The notes beneath the pieces are model-generated. The model was given only the letters and a program-made list of their open reading frames with translations. It made no database searches and was not told where the DNA came from. 64,000 nucleotides of DNA, from NCBI RefSeq assembly GCF_007991215.1, contig NZ_BJXX01000069.1, forward strand, positions 1-64,000, given 5' to 3'. The position numbers and the translations under genes were made by a program. Every line of letters starts with the position of its first letter. Positions within the stretch are counted from its first letter, which is position 1. Shown in pieces: positions 25,569-35,462 of this stretch. Source of the stretch: Aneurinibacillus danicus (GTDB lineage: Bacteria; Bacillota; Bacilli; Aneurinibacillales; Aneurinibacillaceae).

Positions 25569-26111
25569 ATGGATACAGAAAAAAAACAGGCGGGAAAGCA
25601 ACATATAAAGGAAGCGTACCGCGCATTGTTCGCTAACGACTTTGCACGTGCAGTATGCGCATTCGAAAAGGCCATCCAATGCGATCCGACCAATGCGTCA
25701 TATTATTTTAAGCTCTCCATTACCTACGCTCGGAACCAACAGCTCGATCTGGCCATACAGACAATTGAGAAAGCGCTGGTGTTGGAGCCTAAGAATGAAA
25801 AATTTATTATGCAGCATCAGCGTCTGAACTGCCGGAGATATACAGAGGAAGCGGTGCAATGTTTGGAGAAAGGGAGCATAGAACAAGCGCTTGTGCTTAT
25901 TGAAAGGGCCGTAGAGCTTGATCCGCTGTATATGCAGGCGCATTATGTGGCCGCCCAAGTTTACTTTTTGCGCGGTCAGTACATTCAAGCCCGCAAAGCG
26001 GCCCGTCAAGCCGTACGCCTTGCCCCGAATTTTCTGGAGGCCAGAGTTCTGCTGGCGAGGTGTCGGGAACAGGTGTTGCTGGAGAAAAAAAAGAAGAAGG
26101 GGGAGACATAA
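25569..26111 (+). CDS. TPR-repeat protein
   Basis: A 180-residue cytoplasmic protein with about three or four TPR units: AYRALFANDFARAVCAFEKA, YFKLSITYARNQQLDLAIQ, AVQCLEKGSIEQALVLIERA and AHYVAAQVYFLRGQYIQARK. It ends in a lysine-rich KKKKKKGET tail. The gene lies between ypjD and dapB, 2 nt before the dapB start, so it is probably part of that transcript. B. subtilis has no TPR gene here. No function can be assigned beyond protein-protein interaction. Confidence 0.75.
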   Translation: MDTEKKQAGKQHIKEAYRALFANDFARAVCAFEKAIQCDPTNASYYFKLSITYARNQQLDLAIQTIEKALVLEPKNEKFIMQHQRLNCRRYTEEAVQCLEKGSIEQALVLIERAVELDPLYMQAHYVAAQVYFLRGQYIQARKAARQAVRLAPNFLEARVLLARCREQVLLEKKKKKGET

Positions 26112-26113
26112 CA

Positions 26114-26914
26114 ATGGAAAAAATTCGTGTGGCAGTAGCCGGCCCACGCGGTCGAATGGGCTCGGAAGCGGTAAAAATGATAAGCAAGGACGAAATGTTG
26201 CAATTCGTCTGCGGCATTGATCCAAAATACAACGGGGAGGATGTAGGCGCGTTCCTTGGGTTGGGCAACTTGTCGGCTCCTTTTGTATCGGACATAAGAC
26301 AAGCCCTGGAGACGTACCGGCCTGATGTGCTGGTTGATTTCACAACGCCGCATGTGGTGAAGCAAAACATGCAGATAGCCATTGAGGAAGGGGTACGCCC
26401 GGTGGTCGGCACAACCGGATTTACACCGGAAGATATTGAAGAGCTGGATGCTTTGTGTCGCGAGCAAGGCATCGGCGGCATTATCGCCCCTAATTTTGCG
26501 ATCGGTGCCGTATTAATGATGAAATTCGCCCAGGAGGCGGCTAAGTATATGCCGCATGTCGAAATCATCGAACAGCACCACGATCAGAAGTTGGACGCGC
26601 CGTCCGGCACGGCAGTCAAGACAGCGGAAATGATTCAGGCGGCACGCAGCGAAATGAAGCAGGGGCACCCGGAAGAAAAAGAAACGATAGAAGGTGCACG
26701 CGGAGGTTATTATGGTGGATTTCGCATTCACAGCGTTAGGTTGCCTGGTCTTGTAGCGCATCAGGAAGTAATCTTTGGCGCGGTGGGGCAAACTTTGACC
26801 ATCCGTCATGATTCCATTAACCGCGAGTCGTTTATGCCAGGCGTAAATTTGGCAATTAAGAAGGTCATGGAGCATAAAGGTCTAATTTACGGTCTGGAAA
26901 ATATTATGGTGTAA
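26114..26914 (+). CDS. dapB: 4-hydroxy-tetrahydrodipicolinate reductase
   Basis: DapB (266 residues) reduces the DapA product with NAD(P)H in lysine and diaminopimelate synthesis. [11 protein letters not shown] at the N-terminus is the dinucleotide motif, DFTTPH and GTTGFT follow, and the substrate/catalytic segment [15 protein letters not shown] contains the catalytic His-His and Lys. I start at ATG 26114, after AAGGGGGAGA; the frame extended to 26060 runs inside the TPR gene. The neighbour mgsA is 14 nt downstream. Confidence 0.95.
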   Translation: MEKIRVAVAGPRGRMGSEAVKMISKDEMLQFVCGIDPKYNGEDVGAFLGLGNLSAPFVSDIRQALETYRPDVLVDFTTPHVVKQNMQIAIEEGVRPVVGTTGFTPEDIEELDALCREQGIGGIIAPNFAIGAVLMMKFAQEAAKYMPHVEIIEQHHDQKLDAPSGTAVKTAEMIQAARSEMKQGHPEEKETIEGARGGYYGGFRIHSVRLPGLVAHQEVIFGAVGQTLTIRHDSINRESFMPGVNLAIKKVMEHKGLIYGLENIMV

Positions 26915-26928
26915 AAGGGGGAAGCTGG

Positions 26929-27348
26929 ATGAATATTGCATTGATCTCCCATGACAATAAGAAAAATGAGATGGTCAACTTTACAATTGCCTACCGTGAT
27001 ACACTGGCCAAGCATAAGGTGTATGCAACCGGTACAACAGGAACGAGAATTATGGAAGCGACCGGGCTTTCCATTCATCGGGTGCTGTCCGGACCGATGG
27101 GCGGCGATCAGCAAATCGGGGCACTGATTGCGCAGGATGAGATGGATCTTGTTATCTTCCTGCGCGACCCGCTGACCGCACAGCCACATGAGCCGGACGT
27201 AACCGCACTGCTTCGGCTATGCGATGTCCACAGTATTCCGCTTGCCACTAACATTGCGACGGCGGAAATGCTGATTCATGCGCTCGAGCAGGGAAATTTT
27301 TCATGGCGGGAGATCGTTCATAAATACAAAGGAGAGGATTGTACATGA
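26929..27348 (+). CDS. mgsA: Methylglyoxal synthase
   Basis: MgsA (139 residues) converts dihydroxyacetone phosphate to methylglyoxal and phosphate. The N-terminal [16 protein letters not shown] carries the conserved His and Lys, [12 protein letters not shown] forms the phosphate loop, and [12 protein letters not shown] plus the catalytic-aspartate segment LVIFLRDPL are diagnostic. It lies between dapB and bshB1 in the B. subtilis arrangement. Bacillithiol, made from the next two genes, is involved in methylglyoxal detoxification in Firmicutes, which may explain the linkage. The stop overlaps the bshB1 start. Confidence 0.95.
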   Translation: MNIALISHDNKKNEMVNFTIAYRDTLAKHKVYATGTTGTRIMEATGLSIHRVLSGPMGGDQQIGALIAQDEMDLVIFLRDPLTAQPHEPDVTALLRLCDVHSIPLATNIATAEMLIHALEQGNFSWREIVHKYKGEDCT

Positions 27349-28061
27349 CGGAGAGGCAGCCGGAACCGTTACATGCGCTGGCGTTTGGCGCACATCCGGA
27401 CGATGTGGAAATCGGTGCCGGAGGACTGCTGCGCAAGTGGGCAAGCCAGGGAAAGCGCACCGGGATTTGCGATTTGACATATGCCGAGCTTTCTTCTAAC
27501 GGATCGGTGGAGCGGCGCCAGCAGGAGGCGGCAGAGGCATCCCGTCTGCTTGATCTCTCTGTGCGGGTAAATCTCGGGCTGCCGGACCGAGGCCTTGCTC
27601 CTGTGCCGGACCAAATTCGGGCTATCACCCATGTCATTCGACTGTACCGCCCCCGTATCGTGTTGATGCCGTTCTGGGAAGATCGGCATCCGGATCACGG
27701 TATGTGCAGCGTGCTGGTCCGGGAAGCTGTATTTAACGCGCGTATTCGTAAATATGAGACGGACGGGCAGGAGAGTTTGCCTGCACATAAGTGTGAGCAT
27801 GTGCTTGCTTATTTCATTAACGGGCAGACTGAACCGCAATTTTTGATTGATATTAGTGAAGAGATGGAAGTGAAAATGGCAGCGCTCGGCGCTTACCGCT
27901 CGCAGTTTGAAAAAGAAGCCGGCTCGGTGGTAACACCGCTGACCGAAGGATATCTGGAGCGGGTGCGTGCAAGAGAATATGTATTTGGCCAATCTGCCGG
28001 CGTAGCTTATGCCGAAGGGTTTGTCAGCCATACGCCGCTATTATTAAGGGACTTCCTATGA
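27345..28061 (+). CDS. bshB1: Bacillithiol biosynthesis deacetylase BshB1
   Basis: BshB1 (238 residues) removes the acetyl group from GlcNAc-malate in bacillithiol synthesis. The zinc-binding [12 protein letters not shown] motif of LmbE-like deacetylases is at residues 13-24, and the second zinc histidine is in DRHPDHGMC. It begins in an ATGA overlap with mgsA, after GGAGAGG. bshA follows directly. Together they give the first two steps, and bshC is outside this window, as in most Bacillales. Confidence 0.94.
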   Translation: MTERQPEPLHALAFGAHPDDVEIGAGGLLRKWASQGKRTGICDLTYAELSSNGSVERRQQEAAEASRLLDLSVRVNLGLPDRGLAPVPDQIRAITHVIRLYRPRIVLMPFWEDRHPDHGMCSVLVREAVFNARIRKYETDGQESLPAHKCEHVLAYFINGQTEPQFLIDISEEMEVKMAALGAYRSQFEKEAGSVVTPLTEGYLERVRAREYVFGQSAGVAYAEGFVSHTPLLLRDFL

Positions 28062-28077
28062 TGAGAGGGAGCGAGCG

Positions 28078-29220
28078 ATGAAAATCGGAATTACATGTTA
28101 CCCTTCTGTGGGGGGCTCGGGTGTTGTGGCAACTGAATTGGGCAAACTGCTGGCCGAGCGGGGGCATACGGTGCATTTTATTACATCCGGCATGCCGTTC
28201 CGTCTCGGCAAGTATTACCGCAATATTTATTTTCATGAAGTGGACGTTAATAGCTATTCGGTGTTTCAGTATCCGCCGTACGACTTGACGCTGGCGAGCC
28301 GGATGGCCCAGGTCGCCCAGATGGAGAACCTGGATTTGCTGCATGTTCACTACGCCGTTCCGCATGCGATTTCCGCCTACCTTGCCAAGCAAATGGTGGG
28401 AGATCGCCTGAAAGTAGTCACCACGCTGCATGGAACGGATATTACAGTGCTCGGCTATGACCATACGCTAAAAGATATTATCCGTTTTGGCATTGAGCAT
28501 AGCGACGCTGTAACCGCCGTGTCACAAAGTCTGATTAATCAGACGCGGGAAGTGCTTCAGATCGAAAAGCCGATTGACCTGGTTTACAATTTCATTGACA
28601 AGCGGGAATATTATCCGCGTGATATGTGTGATGTGCGCGAAGAATATGCACCGAACAACGAGAAAGTGTTTATTCATATTTCCAACTTCCGCAGCGTAAA
28701 ACGAACGGATGATGTGGTGCGTATTTTCCATCAGATTAAACAGCGCATGCCGGCCAAGCTGCTGATGATCGGAGAGGGCCCGGAACTTCCGTTGGTGCGC
28801 GATCTGGCGGCAGATCTCGGTCTTAGAGAAGATGTAATCTTCCTCGGAAAACAGGAAGATATCGCCTGTGTCCTCTCCATCGCAGACGTGCTGCTGCTGC
28901 CGTCTGCGCAGGAAAGCTTCGGTCTGGTGGCGCTTGAGGCTATGGCCTGCGGCAAGCCGGTTATTTCAAGCGATGCAGGCGGATTGCCTGAAGTGGTGAA
29001 GGACGGAGTGACCGGATTTGTTCTGCCGATCGGTGATGTGAACGGAATGGCCGAGAAGGCGATTGAGCTTGTATCGGACGCAGCGATGTACGAACGCTTT
29101 TCACGTCAGGCGATGGAGAGAGCATATCATACGTTTTGTTATAAAGATATCACCCGTCAGTACGAAGCGATTTACCAGCGCGTACTGGTCCAAGAGACGG
29201 AGTCGTGTCCCAAATCATGA
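28078..29220 (+). CDS. bshA: Bacillithiol biosynthesis glycosyltransferase BshA
   Basis: BshA (380 residues) is a GT4-family enzyme that joins UDP-GlcNAc to L-malate, the first bacillithiol step. Family marks are the N-terminal glycine-rich CYPSVGGSGVVATELG loop, HGTDITVLG, and the C-terminal GT4 segment AQESFGLVALEAMACGKPVI with the E-x7-E motif near residues 281-289. A GAGGGAGCG site precedes the ATG. The stop TGA overlaps the cca start. Confidence 0.95.
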   Translation: MKIGITCYPSVGGSGVVATELGKLLAERGHTVHFITSGMPFRLGKYYRNIYFHEVDVNSYSVFQYPPYDLTLASRMAQVAQMENLDLLHVHYAVPHAISAYLAKQMVGDRLKVVTTLHGTDITVLGYDHTLKDIIRFGIEHSDAVTAVSQSLINQTREVLQIEKPIDLVYNFIDKREYYPRDMCDVREEYAPNNEKVFIHISNFRSVKRTDDVVRIFHQIKQRMPAKLLMIGEGPELPLVRDLAADLGLREDVIFLGKQEDIACVLSIADVLLLPSAQESFGLVALEAMACGKPVISSDAGGLPEVVKDGVTGFVLPIGDVNGMAEKAIELVSDAAMYERFSRQAMERAYHTFCYKDITRQYEAIYQRVLVQETESCPKS

Positions 29221-30428
29221 AACAGGATGTGTTGAAAGCCGGCAGACAGGTCTTACGCACGCTCGAAGAGGCGGGATACGCGGCATATTTTGTAGGCGGA
29301 TATGTGCGGGATACCCTGCTGGGGCGGCCGGTACATGATCTCGATATCGCTACTTCCGCCCGGCCTGAAGAAGTGATGCGGCTGTTTACGAAAACGGTGC
29401 CGACCGGGCTTGCGCATGGAACGGTGACGGTGCTGCAAGACAGAATTCCGCTGGAAGTCACGACATTTCGGACAGAGAGCGGGTATGAGGATCACCGTCG
29501 TCCGGATAAAGTCCGGTTTGTCGATGATATTACGGAAGATTTGGCGCGGCGCGATTTTACGGTTAACGCGATGGCGCTTGATCTGCGCGGCGAAGTGATA
29601 GATCCGTTCGGAGGACGCGACGATTTGGATGCGAAGCTTATTCGCGCAGTCGGCAGGGCGGAGGAGCGATTTGCGGAAGATGCCTTGCGCATGCTGCGTT
29701 GCCTTCGTTTTGCAAGCCAGCTCGGCTTTTCGATCGATCCGGATACATATAAAGCGATAAAAGTATGCGCCGAAGATATCCGCTATGTGGCAGTCGAGCG
29801 AATTAGCATCGAATGGAACAAGGCACTGGCCGGCCTGTACCCGGATTGTACGGTAGCGGATGTGCTGAAAACCGGGCTTGTTTACGGTATGCCGGGAATT
29901 AACCGGCTGCTGGAGGGGAAGCGGGAACTGGCTATCGAAGAAAGGAAATGTTTACGTGCCGCTAATGACCTTGTCTCCCGTTGGGCCTATTTATTTCTCA
30001 TTTGCGGCAGAGAAGCCGAAGTGGAAACGATTCTGCGTGCGCTGCGCTGCGAAAAAAAGCTAATCAAAGCATGCGAGCAAATGGTAGAGCTAACCCAGAG
30101 ATTGAATGCCCTTCATGATACGGACAAGCGTATGCGTTGGATATTGGAGTTCGGATTCAATGCGGTACATAATGCCGCAGCGCTGTATGACATTATGTCA
30201 GGAGACACGAATGCGGTACAGGAACTTCTTCGGTTGCATGAGTCGATGCGGATAAAAAGCATGCAGGATCTGGCAGTCAGCGGAGCTGATTTGCAGCGGG
30301 AGATGGGACAAAAGGGCGGACCGTGGATTCGCGATTTGCTGTTTCAACTTGCGCTGGAAGCGGGCAGCGGCCAGATAGCGAATGAGCGGCAGGCGCTATT
30401 ACTCCGAGCGAGGATGATACTTAGATGA
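29217..30428 (+). CDS. cca: CCA-adding tRNA nucleotidyltransferase
   Basis: This 403-residue class II nucleotidyltransferase adds or repairs the 3' CCA of tRNAs. The head domain shows AAYFVGGYVRDTLLG, the catalytic DLD in HDLDIAT and the template segment RRDFTVNAMAL; a flexible-loop/neck segment RAVGRAEERFAEDALRMLR follows. I use the ATG at 29217, which overlaps the bshA stop and gives the usual N-terminus; a GTG at 29205 is only 2 nt from GGAG. Together with birA it is the end of the ypjD-birA run. Confidence 0.93.
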   Translation: MKQDVLKAGRQVLRTLEEAGYAAYFVGGYVRDTLLGRPVHDLDIATSARPEEVMRLFTKTVPTGLAHGTVTVLQDRIPLEVTTFRTESGYEDHRRPDKVRFVDDITEDLARRDFTVNAMALDLRGEVIDPFGGRDDLDAKLIRAVGRAEERFAEDALRMLRCLRFASQLGFSIDPDTYKAIKVCAEDIRYVAVERISIEWNKALAGLYPDCTVADVLKTGLVYGMPGINRLLEGKRELAIEERKCLRAANDLVSRWAYLFLICGREAEVETILRALRCEKKLIKACEQMVELTQRLNALHDTDKRMRWILEFGFNAVHNAAALYDIMSGDTNAVQELLRLHESMRIKSMQDLAVSGADLQREMGQKGGPWIRDLLFQLALEAGSGQIANERQALLLRARMILR

Positions 30429-31402
30429 AAATACGTGAAAATTTGTTGCAAATGTTTAAACAGGCGAAGGGAGAGTTTTTGTCCGGAGAGGAGATAAGCC
30501 GCAGGCTCGGTGTCTCCCGCACGGCAGTGTGGAAGCATATCGAAGAGCTGAGGGAAGAAGGATATGTATTTGAGGCGGTACGCCGATCAGGATACAGACT
30601 TATGTCCACACCGGATGTGATGATTGCAGAAGAAATCAAAGCCGGATTGAATACGCGTGTGTTTGGTAGTGAGGTTCATTATTATCCAACCATTGATTCT
30701 ACACAGAATAAATGTCAGGAACTGGCCAAGGCGGGCGCTCCGGAAGGAACACTCGTTGTCGCGGATCAACAGGTAGGAGGCAAGGGGCGGCTCGGACGTG
30801 TGTGGCACTCGCCGCCAGGTACGAACATCTCCATGAGCCTGCTGCTTCGACCGACGCTCGAACTGCAGAAGTGTCCGCAGATCACTCTCCTGGCGGCGGT
30901 CGCTATCGTGGAAACGCTGCGCGATTTCTGCGCCATCGACGCGCAGATTAAATGGCCCAATGACATTTTAATTGACGGCAAAAAAGTGTGCGGTATTTTG
31001 ACCGAGCTGAATGCGGAGTCGGATCGCATTCATTATCTTATTATCGGAATGGGCCTCAATGTCAATACGACTGCAGAACAGTTTCCGGAGGATGTACGGG
31101 AGGTTGCAACATCGCTGTATATTGCTAAAGGGGAGCCGTTGCGTCGGGTGCCGATTATTCAGCAAATCCTTTACCGGCTTGAGAAGTTGTACGATGTATA
31201 TCTTGAAGACGGATTTGCTCCGGTAAAGGAACGCTGGGAGCGCTGCGCGATTACCATCGGAAAAAAAGTGACCATTCGTACATTGCAAGGCTCTTTTACA
31301 GGATATGCGGAGGGCATTGATGACAGTGGCGTGCTGCTTGTGCGTCGGGAGGACGGATCGATCACGAAGGTGTATTCGGCGGACGTCGAAATTCACGCGT
31401 AA
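30425..31402 (+). CDS. birA: Biotin ligase / biotin operon repressor BirA
   Basis: BirA (325 residues) attaches biotin to acetyl-CoA carboxylase and acts as a DNA-binding repressor. An N-terminal winged helix (RRLGVSRTAVWKHIEELREEGY) is present, so it is the bifunctional type. The ligase domain shows GGKGRLGRVWHSP (ATP/biotin loop), KWPNDI and GIGMGLNVN-like GMGLNVN. It overlaps cca by 4 nt. Unlike the shorter monofunctional ligases it should regulate biotin genes, but no BirA operator is seen in the window. Confidence 0.95.
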   Translation: MKIRENLLQMFKQAKGEFLSGEEISRRLGVSRTAVWKHIEELREEGYVFEAVRRSGYRLMSTPDVMIAEEIKAGLNTRVFGSEVHYYPTIDSTQNKCQELAKAGAPEGTLVVADQQVGGKGRLGRVWHSPPGTNISMSLLLRPTLELQKCPQITLLAAVAIVETLRDFCAIDAQIKWPNDILIDGKKVCGILTELNAESDRIHYLIIGMGLNVNTTAEQFPEDVREVATSLYIAKGEPLRRVPIIQQILYRLEKLYDVYLEDGFAPVKERWERCAITIGKKVTIRTLQGSFTGYAEGIDDSGVLLVRREDGSITKVYSADVEIHA

Positions 31403-31437
31403 TCCACGGTGAATTTCGACAGAATGTGCAAAAAGGA

Positions 31438-31467
31438 TTGCCAGTCCGATGGGGTTGTGCTTATAAT
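31438..31467 (+). promoter_or_regulatory. panBCD promoter
   Basis: TTGCCA (31438-31443) and TATAAT (31462-31467) with an 18-nt spacer lie about 240 nt before panB. Confidence 0.6.
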
Positions 31468-31474
31468 GAGGGTG

Positions 31475-31650
31475 TCAGGGCTGTATCCGCACGGAGCGGC
31501 ACCACGACACTTGATTATATGAAAAGGTACACAATACAGTAATCTGCTCTGAGCCGATGAGGACCGAGACAGAGGGAATTCAATGTTACCATATTTGCAG
31601 ATAAATCATGGTTTCAGTACGCCTTCTTCTCTGTTGAAGGCGTTTTTATA
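31475..31650 (+). promoter_or_regulatory. Structured panB leader with intrinsic terminator (possible pan RNA motif)
   Basis: The panB transcript begins with about 175 nt of non-coding leader. It contains a hairpin CCGC/GCGG near 31487-31499, then a hairpin CTCTG (31547-31551)/CAGAG (31570-31574) enclosing the purine-rich GATGAGGACCGAGA. An intrinsic terminator follows: ACGCCTTC (31619-31626)/GAAGGCGT (31636-31643) plus five T residues. A terminator before the gene implies conditional read-through. Firmicute panB genes are known to carry a conserved pan RNA motif, and the position and hairpin agree with that; I could not align it to the published consensus. No protein-coding gene lies in 31403-31706. 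Confidence 0.5.
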
Positions 31651-31706
31651 TGCCTTCACACCGCCATTCTCTTATCGGATCGCTCAAAGCGTAAGGAGGA
31701 ATGAAA

Positions 31707-32564
31707 ATGGCAGGCAGTTCAACAGTTACGGTTGTATCCTTAAGGGAAATGAAACGGAACAGAGAGCGAATCGTTATGCTAACAGCATACGATTACCCGT
31801 CCGCAAAAATCGCCGATGAAGCGGGGGTCGATATGATTCTTGTCGGGGATTCGCTCGGCATGGTCGTGCTTGGTTACGAATCAACGCTGCCGGTAACGCT
31901 CGATGACATGATCCATCATACGAAAGCGGTTACGCGTGGAGCGAAACGCGCATTTGTAGTTACCGACATGCCGTTTCTCACTTACCACGGCACGATTGAA
32001 GATGCGCTGCGCAGCGCGGGGCGCATTATGCAGGAAGGCTTGGCCAAAGCGGTTAAAATCGAAGGGGGTGCGGAGCTTGCACCGCTCATTCGCCGATGTA
32101 CGCAGGCCGGCATCCCGGTAGTCGGACATATCGGACTTACACCGCAGTCCGTGCACCAACTCGGCGGTTATAAAGTGCAGGGCAAAACGCCGGAGGCAGC
32201 GCAAAAGCTGCTTGACGACGCGCTGGCACTCGAAGAGGCGGGAGCGTTCGCCCTTGTAATGGAGTGCGTACCGAAACAACTGGCAGAGCTCATCTCGCAC
32301 AAATTATCCATTCCGACGATTGGCATCGGCGCCGGAGCCGGCTGTGACGGCCAGGTACTTGTGTATCACGATATATTATCTTACGGGGGCGGCCGTGTGC
32401 CGAAGTTTGTTAAACAATACGCGGATGCAGGCTCGCTTATAAAACAGGCAATTGCTCAGTATGCGGCCGAGGTGCGCAGCGGCGCGTTTCCTGCAGCCGA
32501 GCACACCTTCACCATGAAGGAAGAAACGCTGGAGAGATTATACGGAGAAGGGGTCAAAATATGA
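31707..32564 (+). CDS. panB: 3-methyl-2-oxobutanoate hydroxymethyltransferase
   Basis: PanB (285 residues from 31707) adds a hydroxymethyl group from methylene-THF to alpha-ketoisovalerate, the first committed step to pantothenate. [43 protein letters not shown] and IGIGAG are all present. AAGGAGGA ends at 31700, so the second ATG at 31707, at a 6-nt spacing, is a better start than the adjacent ATG at 31701. Its stop overlaps panC by 4 nt. Confidence 0.95.
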   Translation: MAGSSTVTVVSLREMKRNRERIVMLTAYDYPSAKIADEAGVDMILVGDSLGMVVLGYESTLPVTLDDMIHHTKAVTRGAKRAFVVTDMPFLTYHGTIEDALRSAGRIMQEGLAKAVKIEGGAELAPLIRRCTQAGIPVVGHIGLTPQSVHQLGGYKVQGKTPEAAQKLLDDALALEEAGAFALVMECVPKQLAELISHKLSIPTIGIGAGAGCDGQVLVYHDILSYGGGRVPKFVKQYADAGSLIKQAIAQYAAEVRSGAFPAAEHTFTMKEETLERLYGEGVKI

Positions 32565-33430
32565 GAACGGTTTCTTCCATCAAGGAATTGCGCTCCCTCC
32601 TAAAAGAGGCGCGTCCAAAAACGGTTGGATTTGTACCGACTATGGGATATTTGCATGAAGGTCATTTGAGTCTTGTGGATCAAGCCAAGGAAAAAGCTGA
32701 TGTAGTCGTTATGAGCATTTTTGTTAATCCGCTTCAATTTGGACCGAATGAAGACCTGGCGAAATATCCGCGGGATATAGAGCGGGATCGCTACCTCGCC
32801 GCATCCCGCGGCGTGGATATCCTATTCTTCCCTTCGGTAGAGGAAATGTATCCGGAAGGCAGCAAGACAATTGTGACAGTGAAAGACATTACTGATTCGA
32901 TGTGCGGCGCATCACGGCCGGGTCACTTCGATGGCGTGGCGACCGTTGTTACCAAGCTGTTCAATATCGTACAGCCGGATTATGCGTTTTTCGGCATGAA
33001 AGATGCACAGCAGGTGGCGGTCATTACACAGATGGTGCGTGATTTGAATATGCCAATCGAGATTGTGCCGTGTCCGATTGTGCGTGAACCGGACGGATTG
33101 GCTCTTAGCTCGCGCAATGTGTATCTGTCCGCAGAAGAAAGAGAGCAAGCGCTTGTTTTGTCACGCTCGCTGAAGCGGGCGGAGGAGATGGTTGCGATGG
33201 GTGAGCGGGATGCGGCGGCCCTGCGCTCCGCAATCAAGTCTATTATCCAAGAAAGCCCGCTTGCGGAGATTGATTACATTGAGATTCGCAGCTATCCGGA
33301 GCTTATGCCGATGGAAGAGCTGCGCGGCCATTGTATTGTTGCACTGGCGGTCCGTTTCGGCCGCACGCGTTTGATCGATAATATTATGCTTGTGGCAAGC
33401 CAGGAGGAAACAGCATGTTCCGTACGATGA
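32561..33430 (+). CDS. panC: Pantothenate synthetase
   Basis: PanC (289 residues) condenses pantoate with beta-alanine using ATP. It has the HIGH-like motif in [34 protein letters not shown], the pantoate-binding [28 protein letters not shown] and the KMSKS-like [10 protein letters not shown]. It starts in an ATGA overlap with panB and its end overlaps panD by 16 nt, so the three proteins should be made in step. Length is standard. Confidence 0.96.
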   Translation: MRTVSSIKELRSLLKEARPKTVGFVPTMGYLHEGHLSLVDQAKEKADVVVMSIFVNPLQFGPNEDLAKYPRDIERDRYLAASRGVDILFFPSVEEMYPEGSKTIVTVKDITDSMCGASRPGHFDGVATVVTKLFNIVQPDYAFFGMKDAQQVAVITQMVRDLNMPIEIVPCPIVREPDGLALSSRNVYLSAEEREQALVLSRSLKRAEEMVAMGERDAAALRSAIKSIIQESPLAEIDYIEIRSYPELMPMEELRGHCIVALAVRFGRTRLIDNIMLVASQEETACSVR

Positions 33431-33798
33431 TGAAAGCAAAGATTCATCGGGCGACCGTTACGGAAGCCAACTTGAATTATGTAGGCAGTGTAACGATTGA
33501 CCGGGATATTATGGATGCGGTGGACATTCTGCCGAATGAAAAGGTACAAATTGTCAACAATAACAACGGTGCACGCCTGGAAACGTACGTCATCGAAGGG
33601 GAGCGCGGCAGCGGCGTGATTTGTCTGAACGGCGCGGCGGCTCGCCTTGTACAGCCGGGCGATATTGTCATTATTATCTCGTATGCGATGATGTCGGATG
33701 CGGAAGCCAAGATTCACAAACCAAAAGTCGCCATCATGGATGAAAACAACAAGATTGTAGAAATGCTCGGCGAAGAAATCCACGCGACCATATTTTAG
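33415..33798 (+). CDS. panD: Aspartate 1-decarboxylase proenzyme
   Basis: PanD (127 residues) makes beta-alanine from aspartate. It is a pyruvoyl enzyme that cleaves itself between Gly24 and Ser25, and the site is intact here in NYVGSVTID. Substrate-binding residues [11 protein letters not shown] and the GAAARL segment are conserved. It overlaps panC and is closed by a terminator 22 nt downstream. Confidence 0.96.
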   Translation: MFRTMMKAKIHRATVTEANLNYVGSVTIDRDIMDAVDILPNEKVQIVNNNNGARLETYVIEGERGSGVICLNGAAARLVQPGDIVIIISYAMMSDAEAKIHKPKVAIMDENNKIVEMLGEEIHATIF

Positions 33799-33820
33799 TT
33801 GAATATATGAAAGGCATAAA

Positions 33821-33849
33821 GGGCGGAACCGTTGTTTTCCGCTCTTTTT
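33821..33849 (+). terminator. Terminator after panD
   Basis: GGGCGGAA (33821-33828) and TTCCGCTC (33837-33844), one G-T pair, followed by five T residues. Confidence 0.88.
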
Positions 33850-33871
33850 ATTCATAAATTCCACGCTGATG

Positions 33872-33900
33872 TGTCACACTGAAAGTAATACAGAGTGACA
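33872..33900. promoter_or_regulatory. Inverted repeat upstream of TPR gene, possible operator
   Basis: TGTCACACTG (33872-33881) and CAGAGTGACA (33891-33900) match at 9 of 10 positions around a 9-nt centre, 19 nt before the next start codon. It lies where a repressor or activator could bind. I do not recognise the regulator. Confidence 0.4.
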
Positions 33901-33918
33901 TGAAAGGCGGGGGAGTCT

Positions 33919-35349
33919 ATGCTGCTGTCTCATTATTTTGCCGCACTTACGGACCAGATTGAGAAAGTGAAAGCATGTATGGCGTCAGCGCCGGAAGCAG
34001 AAAAAGTGAAACTGTATAATACCGTGCTGCAACTTCGACAGATTAGTGACCAGATAGTGGAAGATTGGCTTGAATTTGAAGAAAAACTGGTTGAGGCTCA
34101 GCGCATGTTTGAGCAGGAAGAGAGCGGGCATGCGACGCTCCCTTCCGTCTCGCCACATAAAGCTGAATCAAAGGGAGAGAAAAAGCCTGAAGACCAGGAT
34201 GTGGAAGAGATCCTTCTTCCCTATGCGCTGGCCGCTAAGTTTCGTCAAGGACAGGGGTATTTTACATTATCGATGTACCGGGAGGCGGTGGAATCATTCA
34301 GCCGTGTTCTTGAAGAGGCGCCCGATGTAACGGTAGCACGGCTGTATCTTGCCTTCGGTTTCTTTATGTCGCGGCGTCTTGATGTGGCATACCGGCAGTT
34401 TCGCCTGCTTACGGAAACGTGCGACAATGCCTTCATCTGTGCCGCCTCATACAACGCGTTGGGATCGATTGCAGTACTGGAGGGTCACCCTGAACAAGGG
34501 GTAAGCTGGTTTGAACGAGCGCTTAGAACGTTTCCAGACTTAACGGATGCGGGCTACAATCGGGCGCTGACATTGTATCATCTCAGACGATATGAAGAAG
34601 CAGCGCAGGCAGCCCTTTCACTCCTGAATAACGAATCAGACGATGTGGAGGTATTGCTGCTGGCAAGCACTTGTCATGCGGCAAACGGAAGGGAGAATGA
34701 AGCGTACGCCCTGTTGAAACGAGCCGAATCATTCGCATACAGAGCGAAGCAGCGTAAGGCGATTGCATGTACGTATGAGCGGCTGGGTCGATTTGCGGAC
34801 GCGGCCCGTTGCTATCAGACGCTTCTGCCAGATTACAGAAATGATGCATCCGTCTGGCATGGATTGGGCTGGTCGCTATGGCAGGCCGAGCAGGGGGACA
34901 GGGTTATTCCTTATCTGAAGTATGCGTTAACGCTTGCGCCGGAGCAGCCGGATTATGCCTGTTCCTATGCCTGGGTGTTGCTTTCCCAGGGGGAGACGGA
35001 GCGGGCCGCACGCGTATTTGAGCATACTGCACAGCGGCATGATCACGCGCTTTCACGGGCAGGGCTGGCGTACGCTTACCTCAAACAGCACCGAATCGCA
35101 GAGGCGCAAGGATTGGTGAACGAGTTGCTGGCTGCGAAGGATGGTCATATACAGGCGTTGGGTCACTACTTACAGGGCAGAGTGCTGCTCGACCAGGGCA
35201 AAAGAGAAGAAGCGCTTACGCATTTTTCGGCAAGCCATGCGGCCGGCGTCATTCGGGAGAGCGGCTTGTACGCCGGGCTTGTGCACTACATAGACGGTGC
35301 ACCCGAAGAAGCGTATAAGCGTTGGAAGGAGTTCATGCCGGCATTATGA
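33919..35349 (+). CDS. TPR-repeat protein
   Basis: The 476-residue cytoplasmic protein has an N-terminal helical segment (about residues 1-70, with a charged EEKLVEAQRMFEQEE coiled-coil-like stretch) and then around nine TPR units, such as AVESFSRVLEEAP, GVSWFERALRTFPD, EAAQAALSLLNNE, ADAARCYQTLLPD and ALTHFSASHAAG. It stands alone between the pan operon and dinG, behind the inverted repeat at 33872. B. subtilis has no such gene here. Function is unknown; a scaffold role is likely from the repeats. Confidence 0.7.
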   Translation: MLLSHYFAALTDQIEKVKACMASAPEAEKVKLYNTVLQLRQISDQIVEDWLEFEEKLVEAQRMFEQEESGHATLPSVSPHKAESKGEKKPEDQDVEEILLPYALAAKFRQGQGYFTLSMYREAVESFSRVLEEAPDVTVARLYLAFGFFMSRRLDVAYRQFRLLTETCDNAFICAASYNALGSIAVLEGHPEQGVSWFERALRTFPDLTDAGYNRALTLYHLRRYEEAAQAALSLLNNESDDVEVLLLASTCHAANGRENEAYALLKRAESFAYRAKQRKAIACTYERLGRFADAARCYQTLLPDYRNDASVWHGLGWSLWQAEQGDRVIPYLKYALTLAPEQPDYACSYAWVLLSQGETERAARVFEHTAQRHDHALSRAGLAYAYLKQHRIAEAQGLVNELLAAKDGHIQALGHYLQGRVLLDQGKREEALTHFSASHAAGVIRESGLYAGLVHYIDGAPEEAYKRWKEFMPAL

Positions 35350-35362
35350 AACGCCGGTTTTT
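35338..35362 (+). terminator. Terminator after TPR gene
   Basis: CCGGC (35338-35342) and GCCGG (35353-35357) with a T-run. The stem overlaps the last codons of the gene. Confidence 0.75.
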
Positions 35363-35462
35363 CTTTTTTTGTATTGCACTTCCCTCCTAAGTAATAGAAA
35401 ATAATAAGTGGATCCCTGTCTGTAAGATGCGCGATGAAGCGAAAGAGTTTGAGGTGAAACAG

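Noticed and set aside
31547-31574. GATGAGG segment in the panB leader as a hammerhead ribozyme core
   Set aside because: The CTGATGA and GAAA core elements and three-stem layout are missing.
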